Assembly: GCA_003427395.1 (NCBI GenBank)
Contig: BFEA01000264.1
Coordinates: forward strand, 284,446-314,742
DNA: 30,297 nucleotides
Direction: 5' to 3'
Source: Chara braunii
Lineage: Eukaryota > Streptophyta > Charophyceae > Charales > Characeae
Positions 9,971 to 20,820 of this stretch are shown here, one piece after another. Numbering within the stretch: the stretch's first letter is position 1; every line of letters starts with the position of its first letter. The position numbers were made by a program, and so were the translations under genes. The notes under the pieces were generated by a model. It searched no databases. It saw only the letters and a program-made list of their open reading frames with translations, and was not told where the DNA came from.

Positions 9971-12209
9971 TACGCAAGCTTTGGAGCGTCGTAGAGAATG
10001 GCCCAGGCCGAGTCCTTCGGGACATCCGTTAAAATTGGAACGATACAGAGAAGACTAACCTGGCCCCTGCGTAAGGATGGCCTGCATAAATTAGAGAACG
10101 GTTTGTTTTTTTTTCGTTTGCTTGCCCTTCGCTCGATCTGACTCCGGCGCAGTTCGGACCACAATGCGTTAACCACGTTGGTCCCGACACGGGAATGACG
10201 AAGGGGATGACCGTGGGAAAGGGAGTCGCCCGTGCGATTCTCGATTGAATCGAGCGCGAAGAGGGGAGGACTTACCAGTAGGGCAGAATTATTGCCCAAG
10301 TCGCTTCGAGGAAGCGTTGAGGTAAGGACCGGTAGGACCCGGCGCTGCGCTACTGTACAGAGGAGACGAACAACAGGGGTGCGTATACAGCAGGCGGCGA
10401 AGCTAGCGAGGCGCGGGGCAAGGTGAGTAAAGTGGATGTATCCGAACGCAAAGTGCGCCGGGTGCATGCAGAAGGGGTAAGAAGGACGCAGCATCGAGGA
10501 AGCGGCTATGGCGGAGGGAAGCATGGAGTTCGTACCCGATCCCTGATGGAATCAGGCGAACCAGGGGNCGCTTCTGAGGTTTTGGAGGTGGGTGAATCCA
10601 AATCTGAAGTCAGTTTTAGGAGGAGATTAGTAGTTAGTAAGTTAGTGGGAATAGGAGGTGCGCGGGCGGAGCCGGGAGTGCATCTATGNCGGGGGATGAA
10701 GTCCAATATTTCGTTCGATTTTTTTTATAGAGTCGAACGAAGTAAGGTGCTAACTAGGGGTTTGGCGAGATAGTAAGTGAGAATCCGCAGTTAGTTTGAG
10801 CAAAGAGTTAGTAGCAAAAGAGATTAGTAAAGAAACGTGTGTGCGATGGAAGTCGGACTAATGGGCATGGCACAGCGGAAGAACGGATAACTCGCCCGAT
10901 TCTTAGCAAAATCGGGCTGGCTGAGATCCGATTCCGAGAGTTTTTGGCCTCGCGAGTCATTTGCGAAGTTAGATTCGGCGTTCGGGGTGTGAATTCAGGG
11001 ATATGATGATATGGGGCTGCGTGAGGAGAGGGAAGTGAAGACGGGATGCATAGACCCACATTTTAGCAGTAGATTCATTCGATTTTGCTTCTCATTTTCG
11101 ATGAAAGTAGTATGAAGTGGGCGAGGGGCTGGCGACTTACATGTTGGCTGGTGAGTTGCTCATCCTATCGATTGGAGTCGCAGATGCAGGCCACGAGGTG
11201 AGAGACTTACCCGCCAACGGGAGCGCATGCGGTGATGAGGAGGAGAGCTCGATGATGCGCCTTGCCAATTGCGATTTTATCTCCGTTGAAGTTCACAATC
11301 GCACCCGTTTCTAGAGTACTAACGTGAGAGTTCCCATGACAACTGTGAGTCTGTGACTCGGATCCGATTCAGGACTGCTGCCCCGCCTCGAAGTTGCACT
11401 CTGTTGGGCTGGTTGGGGAGATATGCGTATCTGGTGGAAATGACGACCAAGTGCGGGGAGAATGGCGTTAGGCAAAAGCAGCAAAGCAAGGAGAGCAAGT
11501 TGACTCGAGAGGAAAGGGAGACTGGGAAGGGCAATAGAGAGGGATAGTAAGGGGACTTACGGCTACGAACAGGCAGGCGGGGTGAGCCGAAAGTCAAGCT
11601 ACTGTATCAAACTGTGTGCAAGACCGATACGGGATGCTAGTGTACTTACCTGCGAATTTGACGAAGACTCGTCCAAAACTTGCTCATCCCGACGATGGAA
11701 GTAGAGTGAGGCAGCTAACCAGCTACGAAGTGCAGACTCTTTGTGAATCGGGAAGTTGTTGTGCTCCTTACTGCTACTGGGAGTTGGAGCTGCCGGATCC
11801 GGGACTGGCTTTGAGTTTGCTGCTGGCTATACCTCACGACAACGGTTCTTGCCCTTCTCAAAGTCGGCCACTTCTGCGCTGGAGCTACCACGGCCATAAT
11901 GAGGGGATCTCGCTGCTATGTTGAGTTATTATTGTGCCTTCCGATTGTTACGATACTCAGCGTCGCCCCATTGACTGTGCGAACTGCGGATTGTTTTAGC
12001 TGTACTTTTTGCTGCAGCCGCTGTTGTATGTGCTACAGATTACCGTGAGGACTGGGCAGCACTTTGCTACTGAGCGCGCCATGCCTGGTTGCGGGGGCGA
12101 TTGCTGTGCGCGCAGCGTCACTACACCATTCTCCTGAGCACACTTGGTCTCCTTTGGGGTGCTTAGCATTGAGTCTGTTGCGGCTTGGATAAGTGGTGTG
12201 ACGGGAGGA
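9971..12209. other. Non-coding region without recognised genes
   Basis: Only short, unrelated open frames are present, and none shows a domain. Small palindromes occur (best: TTCGTTCGA at 10710-10718 with TCGAACGAA at 10733-10741). Apart from that one, their number is about what chance gives. It may be decayed repeat sequence. Confidence 0.5.
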
Positions 12210-12590
12210 GGGGTAATCAAGGCTGTGAAGAGGGTAGTTGTTGCGATTTGGGAAGTCGTCAGTGGCTCTTCTTCGGCGGCGTGACTGGAATCCGGGCCAA
12301 GTTGTTACATATTGGCCATCATTGCGGGACCCTCAGGCGCATCGAGATAACAAGGCCCTCTCCAGTGAGCTTGGGAGCACCCCTCTTGTATCTAATAGTC
12401 TTGAACCATCTACTTCTACCCTTCTTACTCTAAGTTTGGTCTTGTTCTGAGAGGAAGGCGGCATGCGAGATTGCAACCCGTAGGACCGCACCAAGACTCT
12501 GTGGGGAGTCCGCCCACCGATTGCGGGAGCTCTGCTGAAGCCTATACGAGGCTCTGGAGGCAGGGAATTGACAGGTAACCTTTGCGTTTC

Positions 12591-12619
12591 CCTCTATAAA
12601 CCCTAATTATAAACCCTAA
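12591..12619 (+). promoter_or_regulatory. Inward-facing TATA-like motif with two telo-box sequences
   Basis: CCCTCTATAAACCC is matched on the minus strand in the right arm at 21947-21960. Both point into their arm, upstream of the hairpin array. The left arm also has AAACCCTAA at 12598-12606 and 12611-12619, the telo-box known from plant promoters. Conservation across the diverged arms supports function, but promoter activity is inferred. Confidence 0.4.
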
Positions 12620-12855
12620 TTATAACCCCTATATGTATCTCCCATTGCATCGCTGACTGAATATATGACGTGCAGCCGTACTCTATTTTTGGTCTGACTT
12701 TCATGACACTGTACGAGACTAAGTAAAGGAATGTCTGTTCAAGTTTCAGTTTCAACTGTGTTGACTGCGTGAAAGCAAATTGTTAGAAAGAACTGCATCT
12801 GGGGAAAGGCAGGATGGTGGGATAATTTGCATAATGTTTGATCGGGTCGTAAAGG

Positions 12856-13960
12856 CTGGGAGGCCCACATAAGTTTGGGAAGATCCGACGCTTTGTTTCT
12901 ATTTTGGTTTTGCATGGAGAAGTCAGACCCTTCTTTAAGTTTAGGGGGTCTGATTACTCTGAAGGTTGGGATGTCCCCATAAGTTTGGGGAGACCCTGTG
13001 ATATGGTTTGCATGGAGGGTCAGGTTGTTTTGTAAGTTCAGGTAGTNGGACTACTCTAACCTGTGAGGGGTTTGATTGTGCTTGATTTTCAGGAACTCGG
13101 CGCGCTCAATAAGTTTTGGTGCCCTGAGTTGCCTTGTTTTCATTGAGATTTTACTTGTTTTTCTGGTTTCTGAACGAGGAGGCCGAGCTGTTCTGTAAGT
13201 TCAGGTGGCCCAGCCTCTTCCTGCTCTTTATTCTGAAGAAATAATCTTGGCAAAGAGGCGGACCCTTATGTAAGTTCAGGGGGGTTGACTCGATACCACA
13301 CACATAATGGCTCAGATAGAAACGAATCTGGTAGAAAGTTAGACCCTTCTCGAAGTTCAGGGGGTCTGGCTCAAAGCCTCGCACATGCTNGAACTCAATG
13401 GTTATAATTTGGCTATACCTTATTACTATCTTATCTAAGAACGAGCTAATCAGACTGTTTTATAAGTTTAGCAGGTCTAGCCATAGCCATATCACAACTT
13501 GAAGAGAGTATAACTAAGAATAAAACTGTTGTTAAATTGGGGCAGGCTGAACTTAAGTTAGTTCAGTCATATGAAGCCTTAGAAGACAAAGGCGAAGACA
13601 AGTATATACAACTTGGATACTTTAAACAGTTCAGGGCGACTAGAGTGCTCTAGTCATGTGGCCGAAGAAGAGAAAAGTAGTTGTGCCCTCTGTTTGTGTA
13701 TACTTGGCCAAGTCAGAACGCTCTATAAGTTTAGGTATTCTGACTCCAGGTGTGGCTAAGTTGCGTGCGCTCTGTAAGTTCAGGCGGCCTGGCCTATGCC
13801 TTATGTAAGCTGGGTATAAAGGGTTAAATCATTGAGAGGTCATGAACTATTGTTTGCTCAGGTTGACTTGGGGCTGGTGAGAGTACTTACCTTTGTGGTA
13901 TGGCCTGCATGTGACTAAGTGTGCGCTCTATAAGTTCGGGCGGTCTGACCTATGCCTTAT
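12856..13960 (+). repeat. Left array of constant-loop hairpins
   Basis: About twelve units centre on a core like CTCTATAAGTTTAGG. In many, the flanks pair: 12922-12930 with 12946-12954; 13180-13188 with 13208-13216; AACTC at 13094 with GAGTT at 13126; 13339-13346 with 13362-13369; and AGTCAGAA at 13711 with TTCTGACT at 13738, a perfect 8-bp stem. A second class has the stem inside the core (CCCCATAAGTTTGGGG at 12975-12990). Stem sequences differ between units while the loop stays constant. Units near 13251, 13767 and 13923 have lost pairing. Confidence 0.75.
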
Positions 13961-14078
13961 GTAAGCTTAGTATAAAGGGTTAAATCATTGAGAGGCCATG
14001 AACTATTGTATGCTCTGGTTGACTTGGGGCTGGTGAGAGTATTTACCTTTGTGGTATGGCTTGCATGTGACTGAGTGA
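13767..14078 (+). repeat. 156-bp tandem duplication
   Basis: The segment beginning GCGCTCTGTAAGTTCAGG at 13767 recurs at 13923 with few changes. It includes GGTTAAATCATTGAGAGG and a GACTTGGGGCTGGTGAGAG block. The duplication contains one hairpin-array unit, so it shows how the array can grow by copying a unit with its spacer. Confidence 0.85.
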
Positions 14079-14229
14079 GGCCACTACGTAGTCTAAGTTT
14101 AAGGTTGATAGGTAATTGCTTTAGTTGCTCGCCACGTGCTAGAGCCATAGGAGTTAGTGTCAATTCCTGCATTTTTTTTAGCAACTTTTTTATACTTAGA
14201 TCAATTCCTGCATTTACTGAGATTTTTTC

Positions 14230-15165
14230 TTACACTAGGCTTGTATAAATATTGGCAAGCTTCTTTCTCTACGGGAAGCGCTGCCGAAATTTCTACAAAT
14301 CCAAGGTGTTGGTTAAATTTTAACTTGTCAAAAGTTCAGCTTTGTCTTTCCTCATATCTGACTTAGTTAAAATCTGGGAAGTCTTCTTTTCTATAGGGAG
14401 TGCTGCCCAAATTTTTACTAATTCAGGGAGTTAGACAAAAGTGAACTTTGGGAAGTCAAGGTTGCTCTCAAATTCTGAACTTAGCTTTGTATAAATTTTG
14501 GATTGGCACTTTTCTAAAGGGAGTGCTGCCGAAATTTCTGCAAAACAAAGGAGTTAGTTGAATCTTGTCTAAGTTAAACTCAGATTGTCTTTTGAGTTCA
14601 TATCAAACTTCGTTAAAATCTGGAAAGTCTCATATTCTAAAGGGAATGCTGCCCAAATTTTCGCTAATTTAGGGAGTTAAACAAATTGAATTTTGGGACG
14701 CCAAAAGTTACTTTCAAATTCTGAATTTGGCATTGTATAAATTTTGGCATAGCGCTTTCCTAGAGGGAGTGCTGCCGAAATTTTTACAAAATTAAGAAGT
14801 TAATTAAATTCTGTCTAAAGTTGAACTCGAGTTGTCTTTCGAGTTCATATCTGACTTAGTATAAATCTGGGAAGCCTCCCTTTCTAAAGGGAATGCTGCC
14901 CAAATTTTTGCTATTTCAGGAAGTTAGACAGAATTTGACTTTCAAGAGTTAGGAATTATTTCTGCTTTTATATCTGACTTAGTATAAATTTGGAACGTCT
15001 CCCTTTCTAAAGGGAGTGCTGCCCAAATTTCTGCTATTTCAGGAAGCTAGACATAATTTTGACTTTCCAGAGTTAGAAGTTATTTCTGCTTTCATATTCA
15101 GACTTATATAAATTCTGGAAAGACTTTTTTCCTACGGGAAGCACTGCCAAAATTTTCCTAGCTTA
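14230..15165 (+). repeat. Eight 123-bp tandem units, each with a hairpin
   Basis: The marker GGGARTGCTGCC recurs at 14273, 14396, 14519, 14642, 14765, 14889, 15012 and 15136, a spacing of 123-124 bp. Units 1, 3 and 5 have GCCGAAATT, and 2, 4, 6 and 7 have GCCCAAATT, which suggests a 246-bp dimer as the older repeat. In each unit an upstream arm (AAATCTGGGAAGCCTCCC or AAATTTTGGCATAGCG) pairs imperfectly with the downstream arm (GGGARTGCTGCCSAAATTT) over about 20 bp with a short loop. The upstream arm differs between the two unit types in a way that keeps pairing. Confidence 0.85.
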
Positions 15166-15833
15166 AAAGAGATCGATTTTGTTTTGACAAGTGGAGATTT
15201 TGATAAAGTCCGCTCTAACTAAAGAAAGATTCTGTCATGTTGCTTAGAGGTAAGCTTAGACATAGTTAACTAGGATGATTTGGGTAAGATCACGATATGG
15301 AGATTGTTATCCATGAACTGATAGGTTTAACCTGGGACATTGACCTGTCATGTGTTACAGGTCCTCTTGATCGTCTGATTCAAGTTCAGAAGTAGATTCA
15401 GCTCGATCCCTTGAGGATCATCATTTGTTATCACTAATAACAGGTCGGTTGCCGATTCGTCGGTTTACGACTCAATTCTAACTCACCCTATATACTTAAC
15501 CTAAAAAGGTTTTAGCCCTGGTGATTTCATTGTTTTGTTATCGTTTCACCCGGACTTTTATTGAATGGTCATTTGACGAAGGTACAGAGTATTTAATTAA
15601 CGTTGGTTGAACAGGAGGTTGGGGCTTGCATGGCTAAAGCAAGGGGTATGAGTGTTGAAGATGGTTGGGGTTGACTCCGTGTAGTGCGTGGGTTGTTGAT
15701 TGACTCGTTGATGTGATTTGCAGGTATGTGCTATGAATCTGATTCTAGATTTAGTTGTCTGCGATCACATATATACGTATGGCTATGAGGGACCCCAATC
15801 AGACTGTGAGAAGTGATCGTCACATGCTTTCCC

Positions 15834-15836
<3 letters not shown>

Positions 15837-15898
<62 letters not shown>
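15837..15898. repeat. (TA)n microsatellite
   Basis: An unbroken run of about 30 TA dinucleotides. Confidence 0.98.
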
Positions 15899-15901
<3 letters not shown>

Positions 15902-15974
15902 GGGTGTACGCGGGGTGAATGTCTGCATGGGCTAAGGGGCTCCTACAAAGAGCATACTCAGAAATTAAGACTTA

Positions 15975-16320
15975 GAGGTCCAGGGAAGGCTCTCCTTTTT
16001 TTTTTTTTTTTTCCTTCTGTTTTTGGTTCTTGAGGATTTTTCTCAATCGGACGTTGGTCCTGGGCCGGGATTCAAGGTCCTTGTCCAGGACATCCCAAGC
16101 CGTAGGCTCTGCAGGAAAGGGATTTTCTCCTCGCACAGAGCCTATTCGCATTGTCTGTCGAGGCACCCTGCCCTGTAAGTCGGAAATGTCGCGAGGACCG
16201 AACGGCATGTCCTTCAGCCGTGCAATATCGTGTGGGGTAACCCCTCACGATATATTCCTTCAACCATTCAATATCGCGAGGCCGGAACCGCGATTACCAC
16301 GTAGGGTTGGCATTGTTGGT
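15975..16320 (-). pseudogene. Degenerate coding-like stretch with PRDIxxLK repeats
   Basis: Read on the minus strand, three short similar segments follow one another: RPRDIEWLKEYIVRG, TPHDIARLKDMPFG and PRDISDLQGRVPRQ. The open run then continues to about 15975. The first segment is in another frame, so at least one frameshift is present. I do not recognise the family. The underlying DNA repeat (CGATATTG...TGAAGGA) also explains the pattern, so coding is only a possibility. Confidence 0.25.
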
Positions 16321-16324
16321 TGGT

Positions 16325-16415
16325 ATGAGATAGGCCCGCGGCTGCGCGACTTTATATTAAAACCCCGCGCACGACGTTTCGCCGCCCTAGTGTGTGAAAG
16401 TTATGGGATCAAAAG
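16325..16415 (+). repeat. Diverged direct repeat, copy 1 (copy 2 at 16908-16998)
   Basis: TGAGATAGGCCCGCGGCTGC, an A/T-rich TATA-like core, CGCGCACGAC and GAAAGTTATGGG recur in the same order about 583 bp later as TGAGTTAGCCCTGCGTCCCC, TTTTATACTAG, CGCGCGTGAC and GAAAGTTATGGG. The TATA-like core hints at duplicated promoter-type sequence. The function is unknown. Confidence 0.55.
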
Positions 16416-16907
16416 GGACCGACACATATGGACGAATGTTTTGGGATTACCATAGGCAGCCGACTCCGCGCGAAAATGGGGAGGGTATTCCAGGGCTGTG
16501 ATTTTTTTTATCTGTTAGGCGGGAGGACCATCAACCCATTCCATATCCTTTGCTTTTTAGAGATTTTTATGCTTGGACGTTGTAGTCCGTGGCAGCCGTC
16601 AAAGTCAAACCCCTTGACTTTCGCCCAGGCCGAGGGAGGACCTACCCCTAGGACCGCGAGAGACGACTACCACCACAGGTATAAAACCTGTGTACCACCC
16701 ACTCTGCATAAGGGTGCAGAAGAGGGTGTGTGGTCTTCAACTGCGCATGGCGGTTGTCCAACATCGAGAGATCAACCCTTAAGGCGCGTGTAAGCCGACA
16801 CTTGAGTGTCGAATGCGACCATCGAGATCAACGGGGACCGCATAGGTATGGGTACCACATAGTACACCATCATTGCGACTGCTTGCGTACGCTTGCATTG
16901 CGAGTCG

Positions 16908-16998
16908 ATATGAGTTAGCCCTGCGTCCCCGTGGTTTTATACTAGAGTCTCGCGCGTGACGCTGATTCGATTTCCGCATTGGAAAGTTATGGGTTGGC
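16908..16998 (+). repeat. Diverged direct repeat, copy 2
   Basis: This is the partner of 16325-16415, with the same block order and the conserved end GAAAGTTATGGG. Confidence 0.55.
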
Positions 16999-17486
16999 TA
17001 TTGAGGGGCTTGGAGTGTCGTCGCGTTGTTTGTGTTGCGTCGTTTCGTATGTATGAGTATGCGTGTCTTGTACTCGTAAAGTGGAGTGCGCGTGATGTGT
17101 GGGATGCGTCCTAGTCGACAGACGACGGGCCGCGCTCGGGACTTCAGCCACCCAAGATGCCGGTTCGCGTGCGGGTCCGATAGAGGCGTATTACCGTGCG
17201 TACCCCCTATGCTACAGCGAACGAGAAACGTCCTCGGCTGGTCCACCTCTACGATTGCAACTGATTAGCTCTCGTACTGTGGACTGGTAGCTCGGCGGGG
17301 ATACGTCCACCGAAGGGAGGTGACAGCTCCCGTAACGTGAAGGTAAGTCGTGCCTCGCGTAGGCCCTATCCTGTCGTAGGGGCTTGTGAGAGGTATGGCT
17401 GGCGCACTCGGCCGGAGCGGCTTGCGGAAGCTCCATTTTTTTTTGCGACGAGGAGTTAGACCAACTCCTGCGTGACGTGGTCGGGA

Positions 17487-17535
17487 GGGTCCCGCGCTGC
17501 CCTTGTGCGGTACCGGACCGATGCGCTCGACAACG
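17487..17535 (-). repeat. 48-bp inverted repeat, left copy, flanking LINE fragment
   Basis: GGGAGGGTCCCGCGCTGCCC to CGCTCGACAACG is the near-exact reverse complement of 19722-19772. Both copies read ERIGP, then HKGSAGPS in one frame (minus strand here, plus strand on the right), so the shared piece may be a coding segment of the LINE or a repeat inserted twice. The flanking bases on either side differ. Confidence 0.7.
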
Positions 17536-17789
17536 TGGCAAACACACAAGTGGGGGACACATGAGAAAGGAATCATCGAAGCGGGGAGAGCAAAGCGGTC
17601 AGCAGTAGCCGAGCGGGAGAAAAGTCAAGGTGAGAGATTGATGCGAAAGGAGGTCAAAGCTAGAGAGTGGCAAGTGTTGGCGAAATCTCCCTACCCCAAC
17701 CCCGAAAAAACGAACAAGCATACTGTGTATTCAAACAGCCCATCAGAACCTCGAACCCCGCCCTACAGTCTGCGCAGAAGGTATAAAAC

Positions 17790-19733
17790 ATGAAAATTCA
17801 AAGAATTTCAAAAAAGAGAAGAGAAAAAAAAATAATAATAACAGAGCATAGGGTGGTGTACCCTCCATTGCTCCCAAGGAAAAAACCAAAAAAAGGCAGA
17901 GGGACAAAGATGACAAAGTTCTCGCATAACCAAAAGAGTAGGAAGAGGGCAGAGTCCATGCTCCTATTCAGAGGGGTAATGAGACAAGCGACACTAAAAT
18001 TACTGGCCAATTCCAATCCCCCCTCCATGACTGGCAATACCAAAGGGCCAAAGCAAAGGGACCTGCAAATGGAGGAGGCAGACGAATCACAGCCCGGGCA
18101 ACAGAAAGAACATTAGAAGGAAAAGGAGACAGAGACAGGCACCATGACCCATGAGCACCAGCAAATCAACAGAGCGAAAGGAATGATAAACTCACAACAG
18201 GGGAGAGAAGGGCAGGCCATGGCAGAATCCTCCTCTGAAGGAGGAGCGAAGGAGCAACCCTCATGGGCAGCTAAACTCAAAGGGTCGTACCGGGACAAGA
18301 CTTTGGATGTACAGAGAAAGAACCCCCACGCTCCCACCCTTCAGCTCCCCCTGTGTGGTCTCCCTACAACCCGGGCCTTTTTCCTTTCATGCTTCCTCAC
18401 CCCCTCGGAGCAGAAAGTGGTGGAACATGGGGGCAAAAAGATACATGTAAAGTCATACCCCCTTCAGAAACTGGCAGAACAGGACTCCACCAATCAGAAA
18501 CATGCGAACAACCGGGTTTTTCACGACAACGCCGCCTACAAATCCACTAACGATAAAATCAAGTAGATCAGCAAAAGACTAACCTCCCTCAAAGGCTGCC
18601 CGGAAGCGGCACGAGATGATTTTCTTATCCAACCCGTCTCTGCCACCATCTACACAATCCTGTGTCTCCACGAGAGGGACAAGGTGGTCATAGATGGATG
18701 GGAAAAACTAAGGTGCGACCGGTCAGAGGTCCGCATCTACCCCTGGACCCCCTTCAAACAAGGTTCAGAGGAGAAAAGAGCACAGATGATGGAGAACCAC
18801 TACTGGGTGGAGTTAAGGCACATTCCCATTGAGATCTAGGCGGCCTTCATCCATTATCTCGGGGAACAGTATGATATCGTCGATTTCATCGACCCCCTCC
18901 CCTCCTATGTGGCGAGGAGGGACGACTACTTCGTGCTGGCCCTAGTTTCCTGGCTTCCCAACCGTTTGCAATTGATGACATCATCCTCTATAAAGTGGGA
19001 GGGAAAGAATACAAGATCCACACCGCCCACAAAAACAGACCATTGTGCTTTTGCTGTAAAGCGTATGGGCACCAGTGTACAAACATGTCCTGCCCCAAAA
19101 ACCCTTGTAAACAAAACAGAGTCACGGGGCGCCTCCTGAGGGACCCCTCCCAGGTAAACCTTTGAAGGACAGTAGACCAGGGGCACGAGAGGTGGGTCTA
19201 TGTTGAAGGGTGCGACCTAGATGGGAAGCCAAAAGGATGGCGATGGAAAAAAAACGGGGAACTAAACTGGGAATCGAGGCCCCCAGACACGCGGACACCA
19301 CCAAAGACGGAGGGCCCTAGATCTCGTCAGCAGCAAGATGCAAAGCACGATACACAAGGTAAAAAAATTCTACACAACCAAACCAGCCTCATACAGACTG
19401 TCCCCATAGGGACAGCAAATCAGGTTCAGCAGCCTCAACCGCAGGGCGGCAACATGGAAGAGGCAAGTACAGTCGGACTGACACAAGTACAAAATCACAA
19501 ACCGCACCTGGAATGAAGAGCTAAAAAACTCTCGGACCAACATGATCAAACTAATGTCTTCCCCCTGCCTGGTCTGTCACCACATGAGTACCTGCAAGAA
19601 AAGTCAGTGGAACAAATAGAAAAGAAAGAAGAAAAGAAAAACAGGGAGGCAACCCAAGGACAAGAGAGCAGCAAAGGAAAGAACCACGTAAGGATGAAAA
19701 TGGAGGGGAAAAGGAGCATTGTCGAGCGCATCG
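17790..19733 (+). pseudogene. LINE ORF1 remnant with CCHC zinc knuckle
   Basis: Frame 3 runs from 17790, and more convincingly from ATG 18144, to about 18960, interrupted by TAG at 18114-18116, 18564-18566 and 18837-18839. It encodes DKVVIDGWEKLRCDRSEVRI and HYWVELRHIPIEI, like the DUF4283-type region of plant LINE ORF1 proteins. It shifts to frame 2 at about 18962, giving DDIILYKVGGKEYKIHTAHK and a knuckle CFCCKAYGHQCTNMSC (CX2CX4HX6C). TGA stops lie at 19163-19165 and 19514-19516, with a Lys/Glu-rich tail beyond. ORF1 protein binds the element RNA. No endonuclease or RT (ORF2) follows, because the right fold-back arm begins about 40 bp later. LINE copies normally lose their 5' end, so loss of the 3' part is odd. 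Confidence 0.7.
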
Positions 19734-19772
19734 GTCCGGCATCGCACAAAGGCAGCGCGGGACCCTCCCAGC
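19722..19772 (+). repeat. 48-bp inverted repeat, right copy
   Basis: This is the partner of 17487-17535. It overlaps the end of the LINE frame (ERIGPASHKGSAGPS) and stops exactly where homology to the fold-back arm starts. Confidence 0.7.
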
Positions 19773-20214
19773 AAATAAAATACTCAGTATCTTTGTTAAA
19801 TGACCATTAAATAAAGTCCGGGTAAAACCACAATGAAACATTTCAAACCACAGGGTTAAAGCCTTTAGGTTGAGTGACAATAGTGGATTGGAGTTAAATC
19901 GTAAACCGACGAATCGATAACCGACCTGTTATCAGTGATAACAGAAGATGATCCTCGTAGGATCAAGCTGAATCTAGCCCAAATCTTGAATCAATCAATC
20001 AAGAAGACTTGTAACACAAGACAGGTCAATCCCCAAGCTAAATCTATAAGTCCATGGAGAATAATCCCCATATCACGATCTTCCTAACCAACTAGGCTTG
20101 AATCTACGTCTACGCAAGTGCCCAAGCAAAGGTAGACTAACGGCGGAATCTCCCCTATTCAGGGTGGATCGCCAGAATCGTCACCTGTCAAAATATAACC
20201 GATCTCCTTTAAAC

Positions 20215-20490
20215 TAAGAAAATTTCGGCAGCGCTTCCCGTTGGAAAAGTGTCTTTCTAGGATTTATATCAGCCTGAATATGAAAGCAGAAATAGTCTTC
20301 AACTTTTCAAAGTCCAATTTTGTCCAACTTCCTGAATTAGCAAAAATTTGGGCAGCACTCCCTTTAAAAAATGAGACTTTCTAGATTTTTACTAAGCCAT
20401 ATATGAACCTTAGGCAAGTTGAACTTCAAAAAGTCAGAATTTGACTAACTCCTTGGATTTGCAGAAATTTCAGCAGCGCTTCCCGTAGAG
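20215..20490 (-). repeat. Three 123-bp hairpin units, right arm
   Basis: GGCAGCGCTTCCC and variants recur at 20227, 20351 and 20473, again 123-124 bp apart. They alternate between the two unit types (CGGCAG, GGGCAG, CAGCAG), like the left array. The lower copy number accounts for most of the arm-length difference. Confidence 0.85.
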
Positions 20491-20820
20491 AACGTAACTT
20501 ACCAAAATTTATACAAAGCCAAGTGTAACAAATGATCTCAGAAAATGCAGAAAAATGCAGAAATTGACCTAAGTAAAAATAAAGTTAGCTCAGAAAATGC
20601 AGGAATTGAAACTAACTCCTATGACTCTAGCACATGGCGAGTAACTAAAGCAACTACCTATCAAACTGAAACTCGAACTAAGTAGTAGTCGGACTCAGTC
20701 ACATGCAGGCCAAACCACAAAAATAAGTACTCTCACCATCCCCAAGTCAACTTAGCAGACCCTAATTCATAGTCTCACGATGATTTATCCCTTTATACCC
20801 AGCTTATATAAGGCGTAAAG

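Larger units (their letters stand above)
12210..15600 (+). repeat. Left inverted arm of the fold-back structure
   Basis: From outside to inside it contains a block with GCGGGAGCTCTGC near 12524, the TATA-like motif at 12591, hairpin units at 12856-13960, a 156-bp duplication, eight 123-bp units at 14230-15165, and an inner block with a TTATCACTAATAACAGG palindrome near 15430. No protein-coding region was recognised. It is about 0.75 kb longer than the right arm, mostly because it has five more 123-bp units. Confidence 0.8.
15601..17486. other. Left part of the fold-back loop, no gene recognised
   Basis: The content is mixed: a (TA)n tract, a T17 tract, a minus-strand coding-like stretch at 15975-16320, a diverged direct repeat (16325-16415 and 16908-16998), and GC-rich sequence around 17.0-17.4 kb. 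No known domain is visible. It could be the 5' untranslated region of the LINE fragment or remains of another element. Confidence 0.4.

Noticed and set aside
10235-11359. Series of short palindromes (for example 10281-10297, 10302-10316, 10542-10556, 10894-10917, 11270-11303) as a second hairpin array
   Set aside because: They share no loop core. A region of this size is expected to contain about five 6-bp stems with loops under 20 by chance. Only the 9-bp pair at 10710-10741 stands out.
10221-11660. Repeated ACTTAC and GTGAGT strings as exon-intron borders of a host gene
   Set aside because: No coding segments between them share a frame or a domain, so splicing cannot be argued.
12598-12619. 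Interstitial telomere tract
   Set aside because: Only two AAACCCTAA units separated by TTAT. The right arm has AAACCCAAA, so this is a local motif and not telomeric DNA.
17470-17535. Similarity of GGGAGGGTCCCGCGCTGC to the 3' end of 5S rRNA
   Set aside because: Only about 13 of 19 bases agree and no 5S-like sequence lies upstream, so chance is sufficient.
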